This document shows, in pieces, positions 18,036 to 28,054 of a stretch of DNA of 64,000 nucleotides (position 1 is the stretch's first letter; each line of letters begins with the position of its first letter). Origin of the DNA: Actinomadura macrotermitis. GTDB lineage: Bacteria; Actinomycetota; Actinomycetes; Streptosporangiales; Streptosporangiaceae. A program made the position numbers and the translations under genes. Where the stretch lies: assembly GCF_009604375.1 (NCBI RefSeq), contig NZ_WEGH01000002.1, positions 124,001 to 188,000 on the forward strand, given 5' to 3'. The notes under the pieces were generated by a model, which worked only from the letters and a program-made list of their open reading frames with translations, searched no databases and was not told the origin of the DNA.

Positions 18036-19124
18036 GTGAAGGCGATGCGTGTCTGTGTGTGCACGGTGGTCCACCATGCCGAGGACGCCCGGATCCTGCA
18101 CCGCCAGATCCGGGCGCTGCTCGACGCGGGCCACGAGGTCACCTACATCGCGCCGTTCTCCGCCGTGGGGGCCGTCCCGTGGCCGGAGGTCACCGCCGTG
18201 GACGTCCCGCGCGCAACCGGCCGCCGCCGCCTACGCGCCCTGCGTGTGGCCCGTCGCGCCATCGCCGAACACGCACCGCACTCCGACCTGCTGCTGCTGC
18301 ACGACCCCGAACTGCTGCTGGTCCTGCCGTTCCTGTCCCGCCCGCCCACGGTGTGGGACGTGCACGAGGACACCGCAGCAGCACTGAGCACCAAAACCTG
18401 GTTGCCGCGCCCGTTCCGCCTGCTGCCGCGCCCCTTCGTCCGGGCCGCGGAACGCTACGCCGAACGAAAGCTGCACCTCCTCCTAGCGGAAGAGGGCTAC
18501 CGGACGCGCTTCCGGCGTGAACACCCGGTCGTCCCGAACACCACCTACGTTTCGCACGACGTCCCGCCGCCGCCGGGCGCCGACCGCGTCGTCTACCTCG
18601 GCCACCTGACGGCGGCGCGCGGCGCGGCCGAGCTCATCGAGGTCGCCCGGCTGCTCCGCCCGCGCGGCGTCACCGTGGACCTCATCGGCGGCGCCGACCC
18701 GCGCACCACCGCGCTGCTGCGCGACGCCGACCGCGAGGGCCTGCTGCGCTGGCACGGCTACCGCGCCAACGACGACGCGCTGCGCCTCGTCGAAGGGGCG
18801 CTCGCGGGCCTGTCGCTGCTGCGCGACGAACCGAACTACCGCCACTCGGTGCCCACCAAGGTCATCGAGTACATGGCGCACGGCGTGCCGGTCGTCACCA
18901 CGCCGCTGCCCGCCGCCGCCGACATCGTGACGCGCGCGGGCAGCGGCCTGGTCGTCCCGTTCAAGGACGCCGTCGCCGCCGTCGAGGCCGTGCTGCGCCT
19001 GCGCGACGACGCGGCGCTCCGCGACCGCCTCGCGGCCGCGGGACACCACGCCGCCCGCCTGCACTACCACTGGCCCGACCAGGGCAAGCAGTTCGTCGCC
19101 CACCTCGAACGCTGGGCCGCTTAG
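18036..19124 (+). CDS. Glycosyltransferase family 4 (GT-B)
   Basis: 362 residues. An N-terminal Rossmann half has VCVCTVVHHAEDARILHRQ. A C-terminal donor site has VPTKVIEYMAHGVPVVTTP (about 270-290), with YLGHLTAARGAAELI between. GTG at 18036 and ATG at 18045 are both possible starts; the latter has AAGG very close. It lies 61 bp after the dehydrogenase on the same strand. The TAG stop overlaps the stop of the convergent secreted protein. Substrates are unknown. Confidence 0.88.
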   Translation: MKAMRVCVCTVVHHAEDARILHRQIRALLDAGHEVTYIAPFSAVGAVPWPEVTAVDVPRATGRRRLRALRVARRAIAEHAPHSDLLLLHDPELLLVLPFLSRPPTVWDVHEDTAAALSTKTWLPRPFRLLPRPFVRAAERYAERKLHLLLAEEGYRTRFRREHPVVPNTTYVSHDVPPPPGADRVVYLGHLTAARGAAELIEVARLLRPRGVTVDLIGGADPRTTALLRDADREGLLRWHGYRANDDALRLVEGALAGLSLLRDEPNYRHSVPTKVIEYMAHGVPVVTTPLPAAADIVTRAGSGLVVPFKDAVAAVEAVLRLRDDAALRDRLAAAGHHAARLHYHWPDQGKQFVAHLERWAA

Positions 19125-20155
19125 TTCTGGACGTAGACCTTGGCGGTCACCGGGCCGGCCAGGCCGAGCTGCCAGGTCGCGGTGACCGTGCCGGTGGTGC
19201 CCGGGGCCGTGCCCTGCTCGACGTCGAAGGTGAAGCCCGCGTCGGGCTTGCCGGCCGGGATCTCCACCTTCTCGGGGACCTTGATGGCCGGGTTGCTGCT
19301 CTGCAGCTTGATGACCGCGCCGAAGGGGTGCCAGAGGTCGCCGACGCTCACCACGCCCCAGTTGGGGTTGCAGTAGGTGGAGCAGGGGGTGTGCAGGCCC
19401 CGCAGGGCGCCCACCGAGAAGCCCTTCGGCACCACGGTCGCGCCGTTGAGCACGAAGCCGTGGCCGAGGTCGGCGCTCACCGTCACCGACTTCGGGCCGT
19501 CGTCGGGCAGGGCCTTCAAGGTGAAGGTGCCGGTGGTGGAGCCGGCCGGCACGACGACGTAGGCGGGGGTCCGCAGCGCGGCGGTGTCGCCCGGGTGGTT
19601 GCGGATGTCCACCGCCAGCCCGCCGGTCGGCGCGGGGGCCTTCAGCTTCACCGTGCCGGTGACGGTGGCGCCCGCCACGACCGTGCCGGCGGACGGACGG
19701 CCGTTCAGCAGGAACTCGGTGACCTCCTGGAGGACCCCCTGCCCGTTGGTCTCCTGAGGCCGCACGGTGATCTGGGTCTCGGCGTGCGATTCGCCGACGA
19801 CGGCCCGCAGGTCCGTGGTGGAGCCGCCGATCTCCGACTGCACCCGGATCGGGAAGCTCACGCTGCGCTGCCCGGCCGGCACGACGACCTTGTGGCCGGT
19901 CGCCTGCAAATAGTTGGGGTCCTCGGACACGTTGAGGTCGCGCAGCTGCACGGTGACGCCGCCGGCCTGCGCGGGCTCGGCCAGCGTGACCGTCTGGATC
20001 GCCTCCTGGCCGGCGCTGATGACGCTCGGCGACACGGTGGTGGAGGCGACCGCGGCCTCCGCGGCGTGCGCGGCCTGGGCCGGCAGCAGCGACAGCGCGG
20101 GGGCGGCGGTGAGGGCGAGCGCGGCCAGGCCGCGCCGGGGGGAAACGATCTTCAT
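19121..20155 (-). CDS. Secreted beta-rich (Ig/Calx-beta-like) protein
   Basis: 344 residues with a Sec signal peptide cleaved near AQAAHA-AE (about 32-33). The mature part is a series of beta-sandwich-like repeats with recurring VVPAGS/VTFPI-type strands, for example KVVVPAGQRSVSFPI and YVVVPAGSTTGTFTLKA. Cys in HTPCSTYCNP may form a disulfide. No catalytic residues were recognised. It may bind or coat the surface polymer built by this locus. The stop overlaps that of the convergent transferase. Confidence 0.8.
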   Translation of the reverse strand: MKIVSPRRGLAALALTAAPALSLLPAQAAHAAEAAVASTTVSPSVISAGQEAIQTVTLAEPAQAGGVTVQLRDLNVSEDPNYLQATGHKVVVPAGQRSVSFPIRVQSEIGGSTTDLRAVVGESHAETQITVRPQETNGQGVLQEVTEFLLNGRPSAGTVVAGATVTGTVKLKAPAPTGGLAVDIRNHPGDTAALRTPAYVVVPAGSTTGTFTLKALPDDGPKSVTVSADLGHGFVLNGATVVPKGFSVGALRGLHTPCSTYCNPNWGVVSVGDLWHPFGAVIKLQSSNPAIKVPEKVEIPAGKPDAGFTFDVEQGTAPGTTGTVTATWQLGLAGPVTAKVYVQN

Positions 20156-20349
20156 GTCCGGGACGATAGAGATCACAACCGCGCCTTCACCAGCGAGAAC
20201 GCCCTGACGTTCGCGCTCCGTAAGAACTTCGCCGCGGCGCCGCCTCCGTCCACCCGGCCGGATGGCGTTCCGCCGCCCGCGAGCCCCACCGACCCCATAA
20301 GCTACTTTTCGCTGATTTTGTACTTGGGACTGCCCATCCGGAGGGGTTC

Positions 20350-23109
20350 GTGAGCACGCCAGAGGACGACTCGCGCACGACGTCGGCCGACAGCGGCGAG
20401 GCACCCCCTCCGCCGCCGTCCTTCCCCTACCAGGAGCCCGGCGCCCCGCCGCCTCCGCCGTGGGCCGTCCAGCCGGAAGGCCCGCCCCCGCCGGACTGGG
20501 CCGCCGCGCCCCCACCCCCGGCGCCCGCGCCGCCCTCGGCGACACCCACGGTCGAGGAGCACCGACCGTTCAGCCCGCCGCCGGTCGTCGCCCAGCCCTG
20601 GGAGTCGGCCGCGCCCCCGCCGCCGCCGAAGCCCGCCGAGCCGTCCGGCCACAAGCCGTTCAGCCCGCCCCCCGTCGTCGCCCAGCCCTGGGAGGTCGGC
20701 GCGCCCGGCAACGACCGGCCGGCCGCCGCGGTCCCCCTCCCCGGTCCGGCGCCGGCCGGCCCGGCCGGCCTGCCGCCCAGCGAGCCCTGGCTGAACAAGC
20801 CCGCCGGGCGCGGCGGCGGCCGCAAGCGCCTGCTGGTGATCGGCGGCGCCGTGGTGGCGCTCGTCGCGGTCGGCGCCGGCGCGGCCTTCGTGCTCACCCG
20901 GCCGGGCGACGCCCGGCCCGCCCCCGCCGCGCAGCAGGCCCGGCTCGCCGACGAGCTGTTCGGGCTCGGCCCGCAGGCCCGGTTCGACACCGTCGAGCAG
21001 GCGTTCAACGACGTGCGCGGCGCCGGGTCCACCGTCGTGGCGGCGGGCACCGAGTACGGCGGCGCGCTCAGCCGCCCGCGCTTCCTGGTGTCGGGCGACG
21101 GCGGCGTCAACTGGAGCCTCGGCACGGTCACCGCGCAGGGCGGCGGCGAGCCCGCGGGCAGCGCCCCCAAGATCCTGGCCGGGACGGCGGGCGCCTGGCT
21201 GGCGCTCAGCGGCTCCTCCGAGCACATGACGACCTGGACCAGCGAGAACGGCAAGAGCTGGGTCGAGCACACCGCCGCCGGCGACACCTTCCGCAAGGGC
21301 GACGTCGTCGAGCAGGCCGCGCGGACCGCGAACGGGTACGCGGCCGTCGGCCACAGCGGCGGCCGCCCCGTCGTGTGGCGGTCGGCCGACGGGGTCGCCT
21401 GGGAGCGGGCGGACGGCAACCGGCTCACCCTGCCCGTCCAGGAGGGCTCGGCGACCGAGCTGTACCGGGTCGTCTTCGGCAACGGCGCCCTGGTGGCCGC
21501 CGGCACCGTCACCATCGTGAAGAAGGACAAGAAGAACCGGAAGACCCGCACCGTCGTGGACGGGTTCTGGCGCTCCACCGACAACGGCCGGATCTGGGAC
21601 CAGATCACCGTGCCGCAGGCGGACGGGTCGGCCGGCCTGTCGCGCGGCCTGGCCTTCAGCGGCGGCCGGTTCTTCGCCCTGCGGCAGGCCCCCAAGAACG
21701 GGGCGGGCGTGGTGCTGCAGTCGCAGGACGGCAACACCTGGACGAAGGCGAGCCGGCTGAACAACCCCACCGGCACCTCGTTCCTGCGGTTCAGCGGCAG
21801 CGAGCAGGGCCTGGCCGTGCTGGCGTCGGTCGGGCCGCGGCTGGCGCTCTTCCACGGCACCGACGGCGCCTCGTGGAAGCGCGCGGACCTCGGCGAGGGC
21901 CGCGGCCGGTTCATCAGCGCGGTGGCGCCGGGCGCGAACGGCGCCGGCGTGCTCGCGGGCGCGCTGAAGGGCCCCGACCGCAACTTCTACCTCGGGCTGG
22001 CCGGCGGCACCGGCCAGATCCAGGAGATCGACGTCGCCAAGATCCCCGACGCGGTCAACCCGGAGCGGTCGGTGCGCGGGCTGGCGGCCGACGGCGGCCA
22101 CGTGGTGGCGACCGGCAGCACCTCCGGCGACGCCGCGGCCTGGTACTCCACCGACGCCGCGGCGACCTGGCACCGGGCCGGCGGGAACCTCGGCGGGCCC
22201 GGCCGGCAGATCCTGACCGACGTCGCCAAGGGCCCCGCCGGCTGGCTGGCCGTGGGCGACGACGCGGGCCGCCCGCTGGTGGCGACCACGGCCAACGGCG
22301 ACTCCTGGCAGCGGATGCGGGACCGGACCTTCACCCCGGGCCGCGGCTTCTCGCTGCGCACCGCCGCGGTCGCCCACGGCCCGCAGGGCTACGTCGTGGT
22401 CGGCAGCGCGACGGCGGGCAAGGACCAGTCGGCGGTGGTCTGGCGCTCCCCGAACGGGCTGGAGTGGAAGCGGCTGAGCGACGGCGACCTGAAGGGGGTC
22501 GGCGGCGCCTGGCGCTGGATGTCGGACGTGGCCGCGGGCCCGGCCGGCTACCTGGCGGTCGGCGCCGTCGCCGACCCCGCCGGCCGGCCGGGGCAGCAGG
22601 CCCGGCCCGCGGTGTGGACGTCGGCGGACGGCGGCCGCTGGACCGCCCAGAAGCTGCCGCTGCCGGCCGGGGCGACGCACGCGAACCTGGTGCGGATCGC
22701 GGTCAAGGGCTCCACCGCCGTCGCCGCCGGGGTGGCGTTCACCACCGGCGGCTCCAGCGCTTTCGCGGCGCGGTCCACCGACGGCGGGCGGACCTGGACC
22801 TCCGCCGAGCTGCCCGGCCAGGACCGGCAGGGCGAGCAGCACGGCCCGGCGGTCAACGTGCTCGCGACGTCCCGGGGCTTCGCGCTGCTCGGCACGTCGG
22901 GACCCCCCGCCGCGCACGACGTGCGGCTGTGGACCTCGGCCGACGGTGCCGCCTGGCAGGTCTCGGCGCCGCGCGGTCCCGGCCTGTCGGGCCCGGGCGC
23001 CCAGCGCGTCTACGGCCTGGCCGAGTCCGGCGGCGCCCTGCTCGGCACCGGCATGACGGTCAGCGCGGCCGGCGAGAGCACCACCCTCTGGCGTCTCCCG
23101 ACGCCCTGA
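20350..23109 (+). CDS. Membrane-anchored beta-propeller (BNR/Asp-box-like) protein
   Basis: 919 residues. A Pro-rich cytoplasmic N-terminus (1-155) has two copies of FSPPPVVAQPWE. A membrane helix follows (about 160-182), then about 700 extracytoplasmic residues with many Asp-box-like repeats such as STDGGRTW, SADGVAWERA and STDNGRIW. Such repeats build 6- to 8-bladed propellers found in sialidases and sortilin-like proteins, but no sialidase Arg triad was identified. GTG at 20350 has GGAGGGG 4 nt upstream. Ligand binding is inferred. Confidence 0.85.
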   Translation: MSTPEDDSRTTSADSGEAPPPPPSFPYQEPGAPPPPPWAVQPEGPPPPDWAAAPPPPAPAPPSATPTVEEHRPFSPPPVVAQPWESAAPPPPPKPAEPSGHKPFSPPPVVAQPWEVGAPGNDRPAAAVPLPGPAPAGPAGLPPSEPWLNKPAGRGGGRKRLLVIGGAVVALVAVGAGAAFVLTRPGDARPAPAAQQARLADELFGLGPQARFDTVEQAFNDVRGAGSTVVAAGTEYGGALSRPRFLVSGDGGVNWSLGTVTAQGGGEPAGSAPKILAGTAGAWLALSGSSEHMTTWTSENGKSWVEHTAAGDTFRKGDVVEQAARTANGYAAVGHSGGRPVVWRSADGVAWERADGNRLTLPVQEGSATELYRVVFGNGALVAAGTVTIVKKDKKNRKTRTVVDGFWRSTDNGRIWDQITVPQADGSAGLSRGLAFSGGRFFALRQAPKNGAGVVLQSQDGNTWTKASRLNNPTGTSFLRFSGSEQGLAVLASVGPRLALFHGTDGASWKRADLGEGRGRFISAVAPGANGAGVLAGALKGPDRNFYLGLAGGTGQIQEIDVAKIPDAVNPERSVRGLAADGGHVVATGSTSGDAAAWYSTDAAATWHRAGGNLGGPGRQILTDVAKGPAGWLAVGDDAGRPLVATTANGDSWQRMRDRTFTPGRGFSLRTAAVAHGPQGYVVVGSATAGKDQSAVVWRSPNGLEWKRLSDGDLKGVGGAWRWMSDVAAGPAGYLAVGAVADPAGRPGQQARPAVWTSADGGRWTAQKLPLPAGATHANLVRIAVKGSTAVAAGVAFTTGGSSAFAARSTDGGRTWTSAELPGQDRQGEQHGPAVNVLATSRGFALLGTSGPPAAHDVRLWTSADGAAWQVSAPRGPGLSGPGAQRVYGLAESGGALLGTGMTVSAAGESTTLWRLPTP

Positions 23110-23126
23110 CCGGCACCCGCCCCCCG

Positions 23127-24911
23127 ATGCCCATCCCCGGAAAGGGTCAGTTGCTCCCCCGCAGAACGGCGCCCATCACGGCCGGTCGTGTCCTCGCCCT
23201 GTCGGCCGTGTTCTGGACGGCCGTGGTCGCCGTCCTGATGCTGGTCGGCGGGCTGAGCGGCGCGGGCGAGGACGACCACGGCACGCGGCGCGACCCGTGC
23301 GGCGCCCCCGACACCAAGGTGACGGCGCCCTATGCGGTGACGGGGTACTGGCTGTTCCCCGACGGCGACCGCTGCGGGGCGCGCAAGGCCCTGCAGGGCA
23401 TGCACCGCATCGGCGGCGACACCGTCATCACCTCGGGCCCGGAACTGCAGGTGCGGCAGGTCGACCTGCAGGGACGGCTGCTGAGACAGGACGGCACGCC
23501 CGACCCCGACTTCCGCGACTGCGTCCAGCGGGGCCGCACCTGCTACCAGGCGGCCCTGGACACGCTGCGCGCGGGCAGCGCCGGCAACTCCATCGCGCAG
23601 GTCTACGCGATGGCGTCCCGCGACGGGCTCGGCGACGCCGCGCTGCGCTGCGCCAGGTCCGACGCCAGGATCGTCGCCGGCGGCCGGATCTACCACCGCC
23701 TGCTGCTGCCGGTCGCCGACCCGGCGTCGGGCGCCTGCGACCTGTCCGCCGGCCGCCCCTACGCGCTGGTGCTGATCGCCGGCTCGGCCGACGACTGGAC
23801 GGCGGGGCTGCTCGGCGACGCCGACCGGTTCGGCATGAAGGTGTACGCCGGGCTGCCCTCGTTCCCCACGCAGCCCCGGCGCAGCTGGAACGTGGACGTC
23901 GCCCACCGGGACGTGGCGCTCGCCGTCAACCGGGTCGTGCTGGAGGACTACGCGCGCCGCCTGCGGGGGCACCCGTCGTTCGCCGGGGTCTACCAGACCT
24001 TCGAGGTGCGGCTGCGGGACTGGCCGAACCCGGGCCAGGACCCGAACCTGCAGACCTACACCGCCCAGCACGCCGCCGTCCGCGAGCTGCTGCCCGGCCG
24101 GAAGATCCTCGTCAGCCCCTACTGGGACGCGCGGCGGCGGACCGGCGACCCGACCGGGCCCGCCGCGATCGAGAAGGGCGTCGAGGCCGTCGCCGGGACC
24201 GGCGCGGACATCATCGCGCCGCAGGACGGGCGCGGCACCGGCAAGGGCGCCCTGTACTGGGAGCACGAGGCGGGCAAACCCGTCGACCCGCGGCTGAAGC
24301 CGGTGCCCGGTGTCGGGGAGAGCACCTACGGGCAGGCCTACCTCGCGCCGACCGGCGCCTACTACGCGGCCGCGGCGCGGGCCCGCGACGCCCTGGCCCG
24401 GGCGGGCCGCCCGTTCGAGCTGTGGGCCAACATCGAGGGCTTCGAGCCGACGGCCGCCGGCGGGTGCGCCGCCGACACCGCGCGGGGCCGCACCGACAAG
24501 GTCCGGCTGGACCGGGCCGTCACCGCCGCCGGCGGCGCGGTCGGCAAGATCGTCTCGTTCAAGTGGAACGGCCTGTTCACCTGCCGGGAGGGCCGGCCGG
24601 CCACGCTGAGCGAGGAGATCGCCGCCGACTGGGACCGGCCGATCCTCACCGGCGCCGTCCGCCACCGCGAGGGCGGCCGGGACGGGCTGCTCCTCAGCGG
24701 CCACCGGCTGGAGGGCGCCGGCGTGACGCTCACCTGGTACGACGACCACTGGACGCAGCAGAACCGCATCGTGCGGGCCGAGCCGCGGGGCGGCGGGCGG
24801 CTGTGGGTGCCGTTCGGCGTCACCGGCCTGGCCCCCCGGTTCTGGATCCACGTCGACGTGGTCAACGCCACCGGCAAGATCGCCTCGAACCCGTACAGCC
24901 TGCGCTACTGA
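23127..24911 (+). CDS. Membrane-anchored DUF4434-like (glycosidase-fold) protein
   Basis: 594 residues with an N-terminal membrane helix (about 22-45). The body has TIM-barrel features: VTGYWLFPDGD near the start, YAGLPSFPTQ, GVYQTFEVRL, ILVSPYWDARR, IIAPQDGRG and ELWANIEGFEP (candidate Glu). This fits the DUF4434 family, related to GH5-like hydrolases, although activity is not established. A C-terminal beta domain (about 500-594) ends the protein. It starts 17 nt after the propeller gene. ATG lacks a ribosome-binding site; TTG at 23151 has GGAAAGGG upstream. Confidence 0.75.
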   Translation: MPIPGKGQLLPRRTAPITAGRVLALSAVFWTAVVAVLMLVGGLSGAGEDDHGTRRDPCGAPDTKVTAPYAVTGYWLFPDGDRCGARKALQGMHRIGGDTVITSGPELQVRQVDLQGRLLRQDGTPDPDFRDCVQRGRTCYQAALDTLRAGSAGNSIAQVYAMASRDGLGDAALRCARSDARIVAGGRIYHRLLLPVADPASGACDLSAGRPYALVLIAGSADDWTAGLLGDADRFGMKVYAGLPSFPTQPRRSWNVDVAHRDVALAVNRVVLEDYARRLRGHPSFAGVYQTFEVRLRDWPNPGQDPNLQTYTAQHAAVRELLPGRKILVSPYWDARRRTGDPTGPAAIEKGVEAVAGTGADIIAPQDGRGTGKGALYWEHEAGKPVDPRLKPVPGVGESTYGQAYLAPTGAYYAAAARARDALARAGRPFELWANIEGFEPTAAGGCAADTARGRTDKVRLDRAVTAAGGAVGKIVSFKWNGLFTCREGRPATLSEEIAADWDRPILTGAVRHREGGRDGLLLSGHRLEGAGVTLTWYDDHWTQQNRIVRAEPRGGGRLWVPFGVTGLAPRFWIHVDVVNATGKIASNPYSLRY

Positions 24912-24920
24912 GGCGCCCGC

Positions 24921-27878
24921 TCAGAAGATGACGCTGCGCTCGGGCGAGCCGTAGAACTCCACCCGCCCGCTCCGCACGAACTCCTCGTCCTCGATGCGCC
25001 AGGTGTGCGACGCCTTGTCGGCGCGGCGGACCTGCACGTAGGAGAAGCGGTCGGCCGAGTAGATCCGCGCCCCCTCGGCGACCGCCCGCCGCTGCATCCC
25101 GGTGTCCTCGCCGACCGCGGTCTCGTCGTAGCGGAGCCGGCGCAGCAGGTCCCGCTCGACGACCATGGTGGCGCCGCCGACCAGGTCCACGTAGCTGTGC
25201 TCCTGGACCGGGCGGCGCAGCACGACCGCGTCGCTCGCCTGAAGGTGCGCGTAGTAGGCGGCCTTCCCGACGATCGAGGCGTCGGTGTAGGTGAAGGCGG
25301 TGAGCAGGTCGCTCAGGTAGTGCTCGCCGTAGATGTCGTCGTCGTCGAACTTGGCGACCACGTCGCCGTCGGCGGCGTCGACGGCGAGGTTCAGGCACTG
25401 GCCGAGGTTCAGCCCGGCGTCCGCGGCGAGCACCACGACGTCCTCCAGCCCGGCCATGAGGGCCTTCTCCCGGACCACGCCGGGGTCCAGGTCCAGGCCG
25501 TGCAGGACGAGCACGAGCTGCAGCGGGCGCACGCTCTGCGCCGCGACCTGCTCGATGAGGTGGGTGAGCTGGCCCGGCCGGTTGGACGAGGCGGTCACCG
25601 ACACCGACCGCTCCCGGACCGGGAACGGCAGCCCGATGGTCTCCAGCACGTGGTCGACGCGGTGCGCGTAGGTGTGCTTGGCGAACACCTCGCGCATCGC
25701 CAGGTGCGCCTGCCGGTCGCGCAGCGGCGCGCTGCCGAGCAGCGCCCGCAGGTGCGCGCGGGCCTCGTCGGGGGTGTGCGCGACCGACACCAGCCCCGGG
25801 AAGATCTCCTCGATCGCCGGGGACGGCGCGCTCAGCACCGGCGTCGAGCACGCCGACAGCTCGAAGATGCGCCGCGCGCACATGGTCGGCGAGCCCACGA
25901 CCGAGTTGACGTTCAGGAAGACCTTGTAGGCCTTGTAGGCGGCGAGCATCCGCTCGTAGGGCAGGCTCCCCACCACGTGCGCGGCGTAGGGCTCGGGGAA
26001 GGCGTAGCGCGGGTTGCCGGGGTCGACGCGGCTGAAGATGTCCAGCTCGAACTCGGTCGCCGGGCGCAGCACGGTCTCCATCTGCACGCGCCGCTCGGGG
26101 TGCTTCTGGGTGAAGTAGGTGCCGGCGAACACCACGTCGTTGCGGCGGCCGCCGGGCACGCTCACCGGGTTGTGGACGCGCGGCTGGGCGCCGAACGGCA
26201 GCACGCCGATCCGGTCGTGGCCGACCAGCTCGCGGTAGCGCGGGACGCTGTCGGCGTCCACCGTGAAGATCCAGTCGAAGATCCGGGCGGACTCGATGAA
26301 CAGGTCGAAGTTGGGCGGGTCCTCCTTGTTCCAGAAGACCGTCGGGACGCCCTGCTCACGGCACCAGGCGACCAGCTCGCGCAGCGTGTCGCTGGGCGCG
26401 GTCGGGCCGTGCACGTGCTTGAACCAGGCGCCCTGGTTGCCCTGCCAGACCGACTCCACGAACAGCAGCGCGGGGCGCTCGCGCTCCATCACCTCGCGCC
26501 AGTCGTCCGGGGTCGGCGCGACCTGCCGCCACTCGTACTTGAACGCCATCTCCGAGAAGGTGTCCAGGATGGTCGCGACGGTCAGGCCGGGCCGGGAGAC
26601 CGGGCCGTCCGGCAGCGCGACCTCGGGGATCTCCGGCATCGGCCGGGTGGCGGGCGCCGCGGGCTTCGGCGCCGCGCCCGTGGCGGCCGGCAGCGCCTTG
26701 GCGGCGGGCGCGGGCGCCCGGCGCCGCGCGGGCTTCTGCGGCGGCGCGGGCATCGGCATCTTGACCGAGGCGCGGATGATCTCGCCGGGCAGCGCCAGCA
26801 GGTTCCTGGGGTCCTCCTTGACGCCGAACAGCGACTCGCCGACCCGCCACCAGCGGCGCGTCTGCGTCGACTTCAGCTGCCAGTCCAGGTACCGCGTCCG
26901 GTACTCCTGGTAATCGAGCTTGCCCTGCACGTTCTGCAGGCCGGCGGCGGCCCTCTCCAGCTCGGCGACGCGGCTCTTGGCCAGCCTGATCCGCTCCTCG
27001 GCGGCGGACTTCTCCCTGCGGAGCTCCTCCTTGGCCGCGCGGACCTCGTCCTTGAGCCGGTCGGCCTCGGCCCGCGCCTCCTCCAGCCGGCGGCCGAGGT
27101 CGGCGAGGGCGGTGTGCTGCTGGTCGGCGATCGCGCCGAGGCGCTCCTCCAGGCGTGCGAACCCGCCCGCCTGCTCGCGCGCGGCGGCGAGCTCGGTGGT
27201 CAGCGCCTCGGCCCGCGTCCGCGCCTCGCGCAGGTCGCGCTCGACGGCGAGGAACTCCTGCTCCAGCACCGGCTGGAGCCCGGCGAGGAGCTCCTGCTTC
27301 GCCGCGGGGTCCATGGCGCCGGGGGTGGCGACGCAGCGGAAGTAGCCGTCCACGACGTCCAGGGACCGCGGCGTGAAGTAGGGGGCGACCAGGTCCAGCA
27401 GGGAGGCCACGTAGAAGGTGGCCCGGTGGTCGTGGTGGGGGTGGTAGCCGAACGGCGTGGTCAGCACGAGCCTGCCGCCGGGGCGCAGCACCTGCCGGGC
27501 GGCGTCCAGGATCGGCGAGGCGTCCACCAGGTGTTCGACGACCTCGCCGAGCAGCACGGTGTCGAAGGAGTCCGGCGGCAGGTCCGGCTGCCGGGCGTCG
27601 CCCACCCGGAACTCCAGCAGGTCCTGCACGATCTGCGGCTCGCGGTCCCGGTCGGCCAGCGCGTACTCGATCCGGTCCCGCTCGCTGTCCAGGCCGACGG
27701 TCCGCAGCCCCCGCCGCGCGCACAGGATCGACGCGATGCCCTGGGAGCAGCCGATGTCCAGGACCTCGCCCGCGGCCTGCCCCACCAGCCAGTCGACGCG
27801 CGCCCGGGCGATCCGCTGCACCCGGGCTCCCCAGATCTCGCCCTTGTACAGTTCGGAGATCCGATCGCTGTTGGCCAT
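24921..27878 (-). CDS. Methyltransferase-coiled coil-glycosyltransferase fusion
   Basis: 985 residues. A class I SAM methyltransferase with VLDIGCSQGIASI lies at about 38-50. A long coiled coil (about 210-330) is followed by a CgeB-like glycosyltransferase (about 430-740: WNKEDPPNFDLF, VVFAGTYFTQKHPER, CARRIFELSACSTPV). A family 2 transferase is at the C-terminus (about 760-985) with KFDDDDIYGEHYLSDLL. Upstream ATGs at 27929 and 27977 would extend it; 27878 is chosen because the methyltransferase pattern starts there. Three enzymes in one chain point to assembly of a modified surface glycan. Confidence 0.85.
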   Translation of the reverse strand: MANSDRISELYKGEIWGARVQRIARARVDWLVGQAAGEVLDIGCSQGIASILCARRGLRTVGLDSERDRIEYALADRDREPQIVQDLLEFRVGDARQPDLPPDSFDTVLLGEVVEHLVDASPILDAARQVLRPGGRLVLTTPFGYHPHHDHRATFYVASLLDLVAPYFTPRSLDVVDGYFRCVATPGAMDPAAKQELLAGLQPVLEQEFLAVERDLREARTRAEALTTELAAAREQAGGFARLEERLGAIADQQHTALADLGRRLEEARAEADRLKDEVRAAKEELRREKSAAEERIRLAKSRVAELERAAAGLQNVQGKLDYQEYRTRYLDWQLKSTQTRRWWRVGESLFGVKEDPRNLLALPGEIIRASVKMPMPAPPQKPARRRAPAPAAKALPAATGAAPKPAAPATRPMPEIPEVALPDGPVSRPGLTVATILDTFSEMAFKYEWRQVAPTPDDWREVMERERPALLFVESVWQGNQGAWFKHVHGPTAPSDTLRELVAWCREQGVPTVFWNKEDPPNFDLFIESARIFDWIFTVDADSVPRYRELVGHDRIGVLPFGAQPRVHNPVSVPGGRRNDVVFAGTYFTQKHPERRVQMETVLRPATEFELDIFSRVDPGNPRYAFPEPYAAHVVGSLPYERMLAAYKAYKVFLNVNSVVGSPTMCARRIFELSACSTPVLSAPSPAIEEIFPGLVSVAHTPDEARAHLRALLGSAPLRDRQAHLAMREVFAKHTYAHRVDHVLETIGLPFPVRERSVSVTASSNRPGQLTHLIEQVAAQSVRPLQLVLVLHGLDLDPGVVREKALMAGLEDVVVLAADAGLNLGQCLNLAVDAADGDVVAKFDDDDIYGEHYLSDLLTAFTYTDASIVGKAAYYAHLQASDAVVLRRPVQEHSYVDLVGGATMVVERDLLRRLRYDETAVGEDTGMQRRAVAEGARIYSADRFSYVQVRRADKASHTWRIEDEEFVRSGRVEFYGSPERSVIF

Positions 27879-28054
27879 GTGGTTCCCGTCCCGGCGTAGC
27901 CGTCCGCCAGCCTCGACACCCTCGTACATCCCGGCGCTCCGTTCCCCCGAGCGGCCGAAGACTGCATCGTGCCGCATAAACCAGAAATCAGGGGATTTTA
28001 CTCATAAAACACACAACTCCCAAGGGTCCGGGGGCCCACTAGACTCGCGACGCG

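Noticed and set aside
20302..22917. Long open frame on the minus strand opposite the beta-propeller gene
   Set aside because: Composition is that of an antisense frame in high-GC DNA; no domain, start signal or neighbour supports it.
25005..27899. Open frame of about 960 codons on the plus strand opposite the methyltransferase-transferase fusion
   Set aside because: Arg/Gly/Val-rich shadow without motifs; the opposite strand has three recognisable domains.
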